Source of the DNA: Nematostella vectensis
Taxonomy: Eukaryota; Cnidaria; Anthozoa; Actiniaria; Edwardsiidae
NCBI RefSeq assembly: GCF_932526225.1
Contig: NC_064044.1
Location: 6,224,747-6,288,746 of the forward strand
Reading direction: 5' to 3'
DNA: 64,000 bases
The position numbers and the translations under genes were made by a program. Positions 33,862 to 45,522 of the stretch are shown here, piece after piece (the stretch's first letter is position 1; each line of letters opens with the position of its first letter). The notes below the pieces were generated by a model. It saw only the letters and a list, made by a program, of their open reading frames with translations, made no database searches and was not told the DNA's origin.

Positions 33862-34089
33862 AGTATAACGTTCTGCTTGGTGACACAAATGAGCTCCACA
33901 AACGTATCTATTTCTAAAAACGTATTATTTTTAGTTGTGCAATTCCTGTAGGTATAATGCTCCACCATATACCGGGAGGGAGCTTCGGCTGAAAATGTAT
34001 CTTTGGTACGACACTGTAACTGTTGAGTTTGAGCTTCTTGTTGGCGAAATGCCCCGCATTGAATGAAACATTCACTGTGTCGGAAAATG

Positions 34090-34143
34090 TTACAACTTCG
34101 ATTTCTGTAGCTCTTGCAAGTACTTCTTTGCTGAAGGCTGGAC
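34090..34143 (-). CDS. ACOX1: ACOX last exon, PTS1 signal
   Basis: Starts in phase 0 after TTTCCACAG and reads [17 protein letters not shown] then TAA. The final SKL is the classical peroxisome import tripeptide bound by PEX5. A longer minus-strand frame through the same bases in another phase has no family similarity and is discarded. Confidence 0.9.
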   Translation of the reverse strand, partial: VQPSAKKYLQELQKSKL

Positions 34144-37100
34144 CTGTGGAAACGCGAGACAAATGTCAGTTCTCGTACAATTATTGTTTGTACACAATGT
34201 TGATAAGTACATTTGAATTTCAGTGTTAAATTTAAAGATGACGATGATGACAAATGATAATTTAGAATTATTCAATATTTTAAATTAAATGGTTGGTAAA
34301 ATCTCAAGTTGGGAGCTCAAGTTCTGCTTTCTATTAAATCGAGATGCTATTCTTAAGCCGCGTCCAAACTGCGCCAGCACCTGCCAGCATTGCTGGCGAA
34401 TTCTTGCTTGACTGACCACAAGGCAAAGGAAATTTCAGAAAATCCATTTCCCATTTTGACATTTTCTTTGTCCTATAGTCAAACAAGCAAAAATTCGCCA
34501 GCAAAGCTGGCAGGTGTGGCGCAGTTTGGGGGCTTTAGGCTACAGCTTGTGATTGGCAGGTGTGGCGCAGTTTGGGGGCTTTAGGCTACAGCTTGTGATT
34601 GGCAGGTGTGGCGCAGTTTGCACGGGGCTTTAGGCTACAGCAATGGCACAAGGGAAATCTATGATTTAGTGGACGTCCAATTGCAAGTTACCTTTTTCTT
34701 GTTGAGCTCCGACTTCTGCGCAAGCTCAAACAACCGCTGGTACACCTGACCGTCGTACCGCCCGAGTGCGGAGTTGAGGACAAAGTCCGAGTAGTCAAAC
34801 GCGTCAACAAGAGCGACCGCGTCTGGCCTGGGACGAGAAGCTTTGGTTAGAAATAAATACCTTATCAAAACCTTAAACTGTCATAATTTTAAATTAAGCG
34901 CCGCCATTTTTTTCGGAAAAAAATAAAAGCACGGCGAAAGTAAACATAGAATGTAGCAAAAAAATGAATAAAACTTTTAAATGCTCGCAAAAAAAATAAA
35001 AAAAAGAGACGTTTACGTTTGCCATAAAGTTCGAACTAGTTTACCATGCAGTGAATGCATCATTGATCGCGATATAAAACGTCTTCTTTTACAAGCAAAA
35101 TGTAAGCATTAACTTATTAATGTTACTGTATTCTGCGAACTCTTGTCAACAATTTCCAACAGCTAAATGGCTTTCAATCAATCAAAGTAACTGTGTGCTT
35201 TTGATTGGTCAGCACATAACGGAGAGGTGGCGCAATTGGAAACCATTTCACTGCTGGCCAAAGTAAACACTTCAAGAATTTTGAATGACGGAAGGCAGAG
35301 GGCGATTTAGCTGTTGGAAATCGTCGGCGAGAGTTAGCAGAACATTGAAAACAGCTTTCTTCGTTACATCAAACCAGTACGTCAATTTTACGACCACCAA
35401 TGTAATGCTATTTCTCTTCCATGATGACTGTGGACCCAGCAGGAAAAAATATCCACTCGCTGTACTCAGATACATATACTGGGAGCAACACAATATTAAA
35501 GATCTGCGATATGCATAAAATAATTCACCTTATCTTAGAAAAAAGCTCCATGATTTGATCTCTAACAATTGCCACTTGATTCGGGGTTATCACGCTAACC
35601 TGTTTAAATAAAGGAATAGAAAAACACGATTTGAGTAAACGGAGTTCCATTGTTGTAAGAATTAGTACAGTAAATGTAAGAGTGTAGGCATGTCGCGTCC
35701 AAGCGTCCGCGTCCAAGTAAAATCTGTTTATGCCTAGTGCACACTAGTGCACACTAGTGCACACTAGTGCACACTAGTGACATAACAACATGACAGGCGT
35801 GCGCACTCTTTTAAGCCCGACATAACGACATGAACATATGCCTAGTGCACACTAGTGACATAACGACATAACAACATAGGCGCGCGCACTATGTTTAGCC
35901 CGACATACGACATGGAAATAATGACATGAGAGAAAAAAACATGTTTTTTCTCTTATAAGCCCAATATAACGACGTGAACATAAACATAATGAACATAATG
36001 TCACAATGTCGAACCATTCACACTTGAACATATGACAATGGGTGCCCGCGCCAATGTCATTATGCCGTTATATCACTAGTGTGCACCAGGCATTACCTCC
36101 AAAAAGCGTCCTGACTCTTCAGATATTCCGTGTAAAGCGAAGATGTCACACACGCTTTTGAGCACCGACTTGATTGGATGGCTAGCTTTGGCAAAGTCGG
36201 TATCTAAAGCTTCTATGAAGTACTTGACCACCAGGTAGGACATATGGGCCTGAAGGAAATAACATTACTCGTGTCAGCGGTGTCACGTGATAACCGATAA
36301 TCTGTGTATAACATGTGGTATGTCGTGTGATTATTTTGAAATACTTAAAGCTATAGTGCAACACGTAATACGTGAAGAATTCGAATGTGCATCTATCTTC
36401 AGGCCCGTACCCAGGGGGGTGCAGCCCCCCCCCCCCACAACGGCGGTTCCGGTTCGCAATAGACGTGCTGTGTGTCGACAAAGACAATTGCACTATAAAG
36501 CAAACTATAAAGCATACGTTTTTTTTAGGCAAATCCGATAATAAACGTCCCGTGGAGAAACTGCAATGGCATAAAAAATTCAACTTTGTTCTTTCGGGGT
36601 GGTCAGATTTTTATCAGAAAACTCACACCCTTCCCTACCCCCCCCCCCCCCCCCCCCGGAAAATTTAGGTCAATTTCTTTTTGGATTTCACCCCCCCCCC
36701 CCCCCCCAAGAAAATCCTGGGTACGGGCCTGATCTTACATTTGCGCATCGAATCAAGTCCACCGAAAGCTCATTGAAGGCGATTGCTGGGTCTATTCCTG
36801 ACTTGACCTTGGCCTTCAGTCTGTGCTCTGTGTCTGTGACCAACCTGTTAACAAATCGAATAGAGAAGATGTCTCTTGCGTCAGAAGCTACGTACAACAG
36901 GACAACGCGGTAGTATGAGGCTATTGGCAACTATCTGGTATAGATCACTTTTAACAATGTTTTTTTGTCGGAGGGTCACAGCTTTTTACGTTATATCTAT
37001 ACAATTTACATGTACCGCCGGATAAATGCGATTTTTCGGACAAGTAGGAATCTTTATATTTTACTGGTGTTCGGATGTGAGGCCATTATGTAAGGTGGGA

Positions 37101-40100
37101 TTGGCAAACCTGAACGAGGCTTCTCTGTACAATTCAACCTGAACCCGCGGGTCAAGAAACTCGTCAGCGGTAGTGTGGAACGTGCCCTTGGACCCAGCCC
37201 CCTTCAAATATGTCACGGTCGAGTGTAGGTCACTCCCGTTGCGACCTTTGGCTACACACTTCACAAGGAACCTGAAAAGCGTTATATTTGAAATGAATGT
37301 TAACCAAGATTAAAATGTGGAGATGTCGAAATTGGGAATACAGAATTTAAAAAAAATATTTAAGTCATGAGCCCGCCATAGATTGTTTAGTGTGCTTGTG
37401 ATAATATACACCTATTTAAAAAAAAAAAACGTTGTCAGTACAAATGACAAATTGCAATTGACTTTCGGCAGTTCTACGACCGAAAGGACTCCTTAATCCC
37501 AAAATATTTGCTTCAAATTCAGAAAACTATAAATAAAACATAATTTCGGATTTCGGCTCAGGTAGATGTCATGGGCTTCCATGCGGAATTATAGTCAAAA
37601 ACAGGAACGTTGATGATAATCGTGTGCTCAATTTTACTGCAGCTTTCCACATAATCGATCATTTATTTGATTCGACATCAGCTTCCGTGTTCATTATGCC
37701 ACAACCGCTTTCCCTCGGGTACATATCATTAAGTCTAACAATGCTGGAGGGTGAGCTAGAGTTGAGAGCTGAGACGACAGCTGTAGCATGTACGACGTCA
37801 TTAACTGCTGATTGCGAGGTTGTGCTAACTGCTAACAAAATCTCTTCTCCGGTCGCTTTAGCGGTATTAACCTGCGCTGTCGGCTTGAACACCCGTGCAG
37901 GTGTTTTTCAGTGCAGAGTCTTGCAAAAAAGGGCGATCTTTCCGCAAGAACCTTCAGAACTATCTAAAGGGTGTTTGCGTGCTCCGATTTTTTTAGACTT
38001 TTAGTATGTTATAAAGGGAGACTTAATTAATACAAAAACGTCGAAAAACCTTATGTTGCAATTAGTCCGATCTTAAACCGTAGATTGTTTGGACTAAAAA
38101 GGGTGATGTCGTCGACCTGTGACCACTACGGTCATTCTTTAGTATGACAGTAAAGTATATATAAGCTAGTTTCTTCAGAAAAGTCTTCCATGCGGGTTGA
38201 GTGTGCGCATGCGCCGTCACTGACGTCAATCGGTGTTCTACGGTTCAGTCCAATTCAAGCCAGTTTGCAAACAAAACAAGTAAAATGTTAGCAAAGCTTT
38301 TAATTCTCTTTATTTTAGTACTTTCCGATTTGCGTCTCCAAGTTTTCGCGTTGTTTGATTGAATTTGTGCTGAAAGAGCGACTAGCCAAAACTGCGACTT
38401 TTATGTCCGAAAAACACAAGGCAGGGCCTTAAAGTGAGGCACTCACAACGGTAAAATTTTGATGTTTAATGTCTCACAATTGAAAAGTATGAGATAAAAC
38501 ACCTGCTTTTGTTGGACTTATCATCTAGTGGCTAGCATTGCCTCGGTAAGATTTTGATTCTGGCTACAGGCCTGCAAGGGAAAAGCCTCTGTAAGCGGGG
38601 TAATAAAAAAAGCCTCTGTTCGAAGGACAAAATAGAAGAGGATAGATTTCCACAAATTAATTTTTCACAGTTCTTTCCAATCAGCTAAACTAAATTTCAA
38701 ACAAAACTCGAATAACGATTTTGCGCCTTATGACAGAAGCGTGATCAATTATTGTGGGTATTTTATTTTCCCGAAAAAAATATGCTGAAATTTGACATGC
38801 TAGCAAAAACATTGCGAACGGTACGATACCAATAGTATTAAAAGTAATTTTAGTTACAACTCGACTCAGCAATGCAACGTTAGTCTAGTGGAGCGAACTC
38901 TTGTCTTCGACCGCAGCGACCCGGGTTCGATTCCCACTGATAGCGCTTTTTTTTTATAATAATAATAATAATAATTAATTATACTGTTCTTGGTGTGTCA
39001 TGAAATCGAAAAGAAAAAAGGTTAAGTATAAGCACATTTTTATGTACTCTCAGCATCTTGGATTTGTTCATGCTTTGTTCAGTATCCTCTATATCTTTTT
39101 GCACACAAGAAAATAACTAGAAAAATAAATTTGCATTCACGAGTTGGCTTACAGACCCTTTGATTACAAATAATTACCCAAAAGCACCTTTATGTCGTAG
39201 AACTGCCATTTGGCGCTGACAACCTTTATTGAAATAGGTGTATACGATAATAATGAGGAAAAGGGTGTTGGTTATAGTGGTGTTGACGGTTGTTGACGGG
39301 GACGGTTGATTGTTGATTGTAAATGGCTTTGATGATTATGATTATAATTATAATTATGAATATAATTATGAAAGATATAATAATAATGATTATGATCATC
39401 TAAATACCCTTATTGTACCTCGCCACTTGTATCATGAGTAAGGTTGTTGCTGGTGATTGTAAATGATTGTGATGATAATGATTATGATTTTCTTAATAAT
39501 CTTATTGTACCTCGCCACTTGCAGCATGAGGACAGTATTCTCGCCCTCGTACGTACACCCCGCACTGATCAAGTCATGGAGCTCCGAAAGATTACTAAAC
39601 GCTGAGAAGCCGTGCCCACCACAGGCTAACCGACAAGTCTCCACCTGGCCTAGGGCACGTGATGTGGAAAACGCCTTCATCCCGCTAGTCAGCGCATGCA
39701 ACTGGCAAAGAGATAAAATATCAGGATGTGACGTCATCGTAAGGAACAATGAGGAGCTGGTGGCAAATGCGCTAGTGCTCAGGCCTCCCATCGCTAGTTT
39801 TACGTCAGATTTACGAAATCCTTTGCTCTGAACTTCGTGGCGTTGCATAAAGACGAATTAACAACGAAAGGTCGTGTCAATAGTTAAAAAAATTGACCTG
39901 CCCGAACTTTAAATTCAATGTATCCTTGCACGAAAATGCTATTTTGCTTTTGTTTTGAATATCCAAAATGCCTATCATATGTATAAGTATAGGCAACTTT
40001 CCCTGTATTATTTGATAATTTAAAAATAGAATGAGCCGTTGATTGTAGGGTGTATTGAAATTCACCGCGACTCAAGGGCCCTCCTCAAGCGGATCTAATT

Positions 40101-43100
40101 CTCGCTACCACCCCCCTTCCATTCGACTCCCCAAAATAGCTTGAGGTTGGACTGCCTCATCATACCTCCTGTAGGAAAGAAAAGTTCCCCTTGCTCCAGT
40201 TCTCGCTCTGGTTTAGGAATTCCTTGTATACACCACTTGCTGCAAACCAGGTCGCGTACGCCAGAGCAAGCCCTGGAAACAACTTGTCTTGTTGTGACTT
40301 GTAGTCTAGAATTTGTACCTCCCCCTGACTGGCAATAAAAAAAAACACAATAAAATGCTAAGATTGAAATGTTACATAGTCGACATACTTTACATTATAA
40401 TTAAAAACGTAAGGTTGTCGTCCACCCACCCCCCATTTTGATAAATTTCTGGTACATTGTATAATCTACCAACACTTTTTATTTTCTTATTTTTCCACCA
40501 TTCACTTTTAGAGTCTGGAACTGCCAGTGAAGCGAGTTTATTACCTCATGTTGTAAGTAAAATGCAAATATATTGCATTTCCATAGCGCTAGTATCTATA
40601 TGGATATTCTAATCTGTGCTTCATATGCGACTTTTCACTCGTAAGACTGCTCCACAAAGTTTACAATCAGAGCGTGAGATAGTGAGTAAGCACAGTCACT
40701 TTAGAAAGTACCACGGACCAATATCCCAGCCTTTTTTATGAAGTGCAGTAAAAGACAGGACCTCCAAAAAGTCCCAAGCTGATCCAACCAAATTTTAATT
40801 TAATTTTAATTTAATTTAAAAGTCCTAGCACTCTGCTTTTAGAAGCAAACCTTGATAACTAAGTTACTGATTTCTCCCTTTCTTTGTATTGTGCTAATGT
40901 TTGTCTTGTGTTTTATACCTACCCTGGCTTTATCTCACTTTGCCGTCTGACAGTGCTATAGCGGATAGCAATAGTCATAGCCCTGGAGAGCTGGTAGAAC
41001 ACATTAAATGGTATTCCTGCCCGAATGAGCATCATAGGGGCATAAACGGCTTTTTCTCCACCTTTGCTTGATTTCCTTATGAACTCCCCCTTGGAATTCA
41101 CCTGCAGTAAACAATCTGTTAAGCATTTATGTGTTCAATAAAAAAAAGCAAGGGCATTTACACTTATATATGATCAAAGGGGTTTACTGTAAATGTCAAA
41201 ATAAAAACAAAAGGAACACTAGAAGAGAGAAGAAGAAAGAGAGAGCAATTGGATAAACATACAAAATGGCTCCGCAAAATAATTTTTTTTGAATTGTAGA
41301 TTCTCGCCTTCCATAAAGGAGATACTTGTATGGCTACTTTGTTTTTTTCTGCTATCGATTTAATATGAGATTTAAACACTAACATTCCCTTTATCTTATC
41401 ATTAACAAAGGAAGTTAGGATGCCCAAGCAATGCTGGGCAATGCTAGCGCTGTTCGCACGTCTTTACCCTACCTGGGCCAGTCCCATTAGCATCTGCTCA
41501 CGTGGTACTCTGACATGGTCGAGCAGTAAAAATCCATTGTCATTGACGTTATAGTACCTGGAGGTTTTGGGTCCAATCTCACCAATAGTTACACCTGTAT
41601 CAAATCAACTTGAGTTTTTTAAAAGCTGCATTAGCATGAAATTCACATGAGTGTTAAGCATGTTGGATTGTCAGGAAACATGCTGTAACCTCTGTTGTGG
41701 GCGTAGCTTTCTCCACAGACATGTCTTGACATGTCTTTGGCTAATTGCACAGTATTAAGGCTTCCAGAACACCAGAGACCCAAGTTTCTTTTGAAAATAG
41801 GATAAAAAAGATTACCTTGGAGGAAGGTATTATAGGCCTAGGGTAGATGCTTTTTAGATGAGGTTGCAGAACCCTTAACCCTTGGTCACCTTGCACTTTG
41901 ATATGTTTAACCTTACATTCTAAGTTCCTCCAAAACCTACCCCGTCTTATTCTGCATACTTTATTTACTTACCTACCTTACCTACCTTATCCAAGCTTAT
42001 CCTAGCAGACCCAAACTTACCCCATGTAACATTTTAGCAGAGCCTATTCCGTCCTATGCAAAACCACCCAAGCAGACCAAAGACCATCCCAACCCACACT
42101 ACCCTAACACAAGTCTACCATAGCTGACCAGAGATTACACTATAACCCTCTTAGACATACTCTACTGTACATACATACATTTACATAGAGGTTAGTTCTT
42201 TAGTCTATACAATAAAACAGTACCACTCCTTGCTATTCCCTTTCATTACCTCAACCTTTTCTTTATCTCATATTTTAACCGTACAGTACCCCGCTCTTCT
42301 GCAGGGTCTTTTACACCCTTAAACTCATACCTACAATGCTGGACAAAACTAGTTGTCGCAGGCGGATTTTTCAATACCTATCATTTGTCAACTAGCTTTC
42401 TTCCTTAGACAATGTCATTGAAACCCCCTCCCCCCCCTTTCAATGTTGGATGTTACCATGCTCAAATTCTGAGAAAGACAGCCCGAGTTGAACAACATTG
42501 TACTGGGGAGAGGGGGGGAAGGGCGCGTGAGTGATGTGTTACATGAACCCGCTATGTAGAGAAAAAATCAAAAAAGGCAACAACAGTTTGGTCCAGCATT
42601 GTAGGTAGTTACTGTATTTCGTCTACACAATAAAATAGTAACTCCCTTGCCATTCCCTTTCATTGCCTCAATGTAACCTTACCCTTATCTAATATTTTGA
42701 CTTAAGTACTCAGCCCTGCGTTTTGCAAGGTCTTTTACACCCGTAAACTCATTCCCAATCCAAGCCTATTCTACCATAACTGACCTACCTGGGAGAGGTT
42801 GGTGAGTCTTCAAATCTCTAGTCTGTAAGAGGAAATAGTGGAGCCCGTATTCCTTGTCATCAATGATAAGACGAGCTACTACTATACAGTAATTGGTAGA
42901 ATGTCCCACTGTGAAAACAAATGAATATATTCTTGAGCAACATATAACTGGATTGCCACCTATGGCAATCCAGTTAAAGCTGGTAAAATCTCTCTCTGGC
43001 ATCCACTAGCACTTACAGTTTCCTGGCCACCATTTAGATGCAGTCAGTGATGGGCTGTGGAGTACAAATTGCTGTGTCTGTTTGTCATATGTTGCTGTTG

Positions 43101-45522
43101 TCTCCAGTCCTCGTACAAATGTTCCTAATAGAAGCAAACAGATATAATTAAGGGTTTCAAACAGTAAAAAAAAACAGGGTATAACACAGTGTTGTTGGAT
43201 GTCAGGGGTGGATCTAGCTTTCCGCTGAAGAGGGAATTTGGCTAGGTGAGAAGGGGGACATACATACACAAATACCTTAGAAGGCAGTTTTATTGATACA
43301 ATAAGCACCAATCAGGGTGTTTTCTAAGGAGAAAATACTCTTGCACTCTCTGTATGCTGGTACTCTTAATCCTCTATTTTCTGGGCACACACACACACAC
43401 ACAGCAAAAGAGATGGGTAAGGGCATGTAACTTAAAGGAATGCCCTTTACAGTATGTATCAATAATTATATGTATTCATTGCACCAATTTTAATTGGCAG
43501 TAAAAACCAAAGAGGGGGGGGGGATTTACTCCCCCGTAACCCTCCCTCTAGATCCGCTACCTGATATATCCTGCAACTAACTACTTTCTCCAATTTGGGC
43601 TTGGCTTCTTTGAGCTGGTGGGAGATCTTGGTCCAGCCAAGCTCAGCAAATAGGTTGTACAAAGGGTAATGAATTATTTTGTGAAAAATAACTATCAGAT
43701 AACATAAAAACAAGAATATTTTGAGGAATAAATAAGCTAAAAGTTTGTACAAAGGGGTATGCTGACATCACTTACCATGGCCAAGCTCTGTCTGGGCGAA
43801 TGTACCAAGAATTTGATGCATCTCAGCTAATGGTAACCACTTTTCTTGTTGCTCCTTTGTACCCATAAGCTATAGGATAAAAAAGGCAATCACAATTACA
43901 AATAAATGTACTGTATATTATAATGTAATGTCATCCTATTGTGATTACAGTCTCTGATACAAGTGATTCACATTATGCAACTGACTTTTATTTGCTAATA
44001 AGATACAGACACAATCTATACTTTATATGTTTGGGTTAGTGTAAGCACTATCAAAAAATATGGTACAGAGTAACAGGAGTTATCGCCACAAGCATTCTTT
44101 ACGAGTGATCGAGCTGCTTTCCCACGGTCAACTACACGTACACTGTACAAGATCAAATAAACAACTTCTAGCATTCCTTATTGGCTTAATTGTTCTTTTC
44201 AAAATGTTTATGGTGTTCAAGCCGAATCTGATTAGTCAAAGTTGTTCAGCATGGCCCGCTTCCTGTGTCCTCACTGTAAGGCCCTGATGAAGGACTATAA
44301 AGTGTTTTAAGAAAGGCAGCCTGGGGGGTGTTATCACACCCACTACACCCCTAGCCTACGGACGGGCCTTGACAGGAACTTCAGTTTAACGACGTCCCCG
44401 ATATAGAGCCAGGTTTTAATACTTCTGAACAAACTTCAATTGATCTGGACCCAGCCATGGACTCTTGTTGTCTTGCTAAAAAAGTGAAGCTTTTACCACA
44501 GAGCTATCACCAATCTGTCATTACTGTATCCTATAGATGTGGCAGCAAAACAAGCTAATTACCTTGATAGTCGGCATAAACATAACGCGGTGAAGTTCTG
44601 ATGGAAGTGCAAGATCAATACCCCTGGAATACCAAGAATCACAAAGAATGTATAATAATATTAAATACCCTTAGTAATCAACATCATTTTAAAGAACCTC
44701 ACTGACCAACAACCGTAGCCAGGATTTTGAGCAGGGGTTCGTTTACCCATTTTGCGGACCAATTTCTCGTAGGTCCATGCTCGCAGTGGTACTGAATTTT
44801 TTATCCATAAGAGTGGACCTTCCAGTCAAGTGGAGGGGTTTTCCTAAACCCTTGAACCCCCCTGGCTACGTGTCCGACCATACCATCATTGTCACATAAT
44901 CATTCAGTAGACATGTCATCAATATCATCACCTCATCTTCACCATTATCGCACAATGAGATTTAAAACCAATAATCATGAGTCACTGCGCTTACCTAGAT
45001 AAATGCCTATTATCTTCTCTGCTAGTAATTTTGTTTTCTTTGACTATTTGAAAAACTCTCAAAGCTCTTTGGCCAACCAGATCAAAGGCCTCCTCACGAG
45101 ACAAGAAGAAATCCTGCTCCTTTTGGAAAAGGGGCTCCTGGGACAGCAAAGATTCTACAAGGAGATAATAAAAATAAAATATGAACACAGATGTTTAACT
45201 GTTACAGCATCAAATACTAAGTAAAATGGTGTAAGTTATGTAACCTTACTGCTATTAGATCAGAGTTCTTTGATTTGTACTTAAAGATGCTGATCTACGG
45301 AAATCCTTCAACTCCCTTGGTGGATAAGTCATATACGCCACACAAGAACTGTGCTACAAACAGTAACAAAATGGAAAGCGTAGATCACTCCAAACATAAT
45401 GAGGACAACTCACCAACGTATCGCCTTCGTTCGGTGTTTTGCTTGCCTCCATCAAGCAAATTTATCAGCTCCTGTACACTGAAGGAGGCTTGCGATCTCT
45501 CACGGGCAATGTCTGGATTCAT
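34090..45522 (-). CDS. ACOX1: Peroxisomal acyl-CoA oxidase, complete gene (16 exons)
   Basis: Exons in transcript order: 45522-45414, 45154-44995, 44623-44563, 43869-43776, 43124-43017, 42908-42789, 41594-41473, 41101-40923, 40328-40166, 39701-39511, 37271-37110, 36844-36739, 36249-36097, 35599-35529, 34827-34692, 34143-34090. They total 1989 bases (662 residues; animal ACOX1 is about 660) with every phase agreeing. It starts [20 protein letters not shown] and keeps the FAD/substrate segments [16 protein letters not shown] and GEIGPK, the [14 protein letters not shown] motif, and [10 protein letters not shown] with the catalytic glutamate near residue 424. The C-terminus SKL is a type 1 peroxisomal targeting signal. 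Family role: first, FAD-dependent, H2O2-producing step of peroxisomal beta-oxidation, converting acyl-CoA to trans-2-enoyl-CoA. ACOX1 rather than ACOX2 is inferred from overall resemblance. Confidence 0.93.
34352..34640. mobile_element. Palindromic MITE with a tandemly repeated end
   Basis: The arm GTCCAAACTGCGCCAGCACC...GCTGGCGAATTCTTGCTTGAC (34358-34412) is inverted at 34480-34530 (GCAAAAATTCGCCAGC...GGCAGGTGTGGCGCAGTTTG). The right end is then repeated about three times (46-base unit with GGCAGGTGTGGCGCAGTTTG and GGGGCTTTAGGCTACAG). It is in the last ACOX intron. Confidence 0.75.
35731..36092. mobile_element. MITE abutting the ACOX exon-13 donor
   Basis: Ends TGCCTAGTGCACACTAGTG (35731) and CACTAGTGTGCACCAGGCA (to 36092) are inverted; the first end contains extra tandem TGCACACTAG units. 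Flanking TTA on both sides (35728-35730, 36093-36095) is a likely 3-base target duplication, as in PIF/Harbinger-type elements. On the minus strand the element starts at intron position +5. Confidence 0.8.
36400..36731. mobile_element. MITE abutting the ACOX exon-12 donor
   Basis: Perfect 16-base inverted ends CAGGCCCGTACCCAGG and CCTGGGTACGGGCCTG, flanked by ATCTT on both sides (36395-36399 and 36732-36736). The inside has two long C-runs. On the minus strand it begins at intron position +8, and the duplication covers +3 to +7 of the donor. Confidence 0.85.
37407..39242. mobile_element. 1.84-kb TIR element in ACOX intron 10
   Basis: The left end TACACCTATTT with TTGTCAGTAC and GGCAGTTCTACGAC matches the complement of the right end (GTCGTAGAACTGCCA...GAAATAGGTGTA). 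No transposase is recognised; the frames at 37624-38004 (+) and 37659-37892 (-) overlap each other and show no domain. It contains the tRNA-like sequence at 38874-38946. Confidence 0.7.
38874..38946 (+). tRNA. tRNA-like sequence (tRNA pseudogene or SINE head)
   Basis: It has a polymerase III A box TAGTCTAGTGG (38881-38891) and B box GGTTCGATTCC (38924-38934) at normal spacing, then a T-run (38947-38955) that could terminate transcription and an AAT microsatellite. The T stem is only partly paired (two mismatches) and the acceptor stem does not close, so a working tRNA is unlikely. I do not assign an anticodon. Confidence 0.5.
39362..39535. repeat. ACOX1: Tandem duplication across the ACOX exon-10 donor
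   Basis: CTTATTGTACCTCGCCACTT at 39500-39519 spans the exon end, and the same string recurs at about 39409-39428, roughly 91-93 bases away. Surrounding TGATTATGAT-type sequence is also shared. On the minus strand the copy reads AAGTGGCGAG-GTACAATAAG, a full decoy donor with exon bases. Confidence 0.8.
39511..39701 (-). CDS. ACOX1: ACOX exon 10, catalytic glutamate
   Basis: Encodes [30 protein letters not shown] and then [13 protein letters not shown]. The first glutamate of EGEN (residue 424 in this model) matches the catalytic base described for rat liver ACOX. The exon ends GTGGCGAG at GTACAATAAG, and this junction is duplicated about 93 bases into the intron (see 39362-39535). Confidence 0.9.
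42190..42755. repeat. Direct duplication of about 145 bases flanking a MITE
   Basis: 42190-42330 and 42610-42755 are similar in the same orientation (TCTATACAATAAAACAGTA; TTCCCTTTCATTACCTCAA; GGTCTTTTACACCCTTAAAC). Between them, 42339-42609 is a MITE with inverted ends CTACAATGCTGGACAAAACT and AGTTTGGTCCAGCATTGTAG. It lies between ACOX exons 42908-42789 and 41594-41473. Confidence 0.75.
43203..43563. mobile_element. MITE with ends AGGGGTGGATCTAG
   Basis: The left end CAGGGGTGGATCTAGC and the right end TCTAGATCCGCTACCTG form an imperfect inverted pair. A CA microsatellite (43384-43402) and a G-run lie inside. It is in the ACOX intron before exon 43124-43017. Confidence 0.6.
44712..44872. mobile_element. 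Small MITE with ends CGTAGCCAGG
   Basis: CGTAGCCAGGATTTTGAGCA at the left and CCCCCCTGGCTACG at the right are inverted ends. About 160 bases, non-coding, in an ACOX intron. Confidence 0.65.
45414..45522 (-). CDS. ACOX1: ACOX exon 1 with start codon
   Basis: ATG at 45522-45520 opens [16 protein letters not shown], the conserved N-terminus of animal ACOX1/2 (typically MNPDL.RER). The exon ends in phase 1 after ERRRYV at GTGAGT. This makes the start secure. Confidence 0.9.

Noticed and set aside
33914-34162. 82-codon minus-strand frame reading [18 protein letters not shown]
   Set aside because: It overlaps the last ACOX exon in a different phase. The phase-0 reading ends in SKL and matches the family C-terminus.
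37624-38004. 126-codon plus-strand frame and an overlapping minus-strand frame as possible genes or an extra ACOX exon
   Set aside because: Neither matches ACOX between [13 protein letters not shown] and FLVKCVAKG, which join perfectly without it. They lie inside a TIR element and overlap each other.
38874-38946. Functional tRNA gene
   Set aside because: The A and B boxes are good, but the T stem has two mismatches and the acceptor stem does not pair. Kept only as a tRNA-like sequence.
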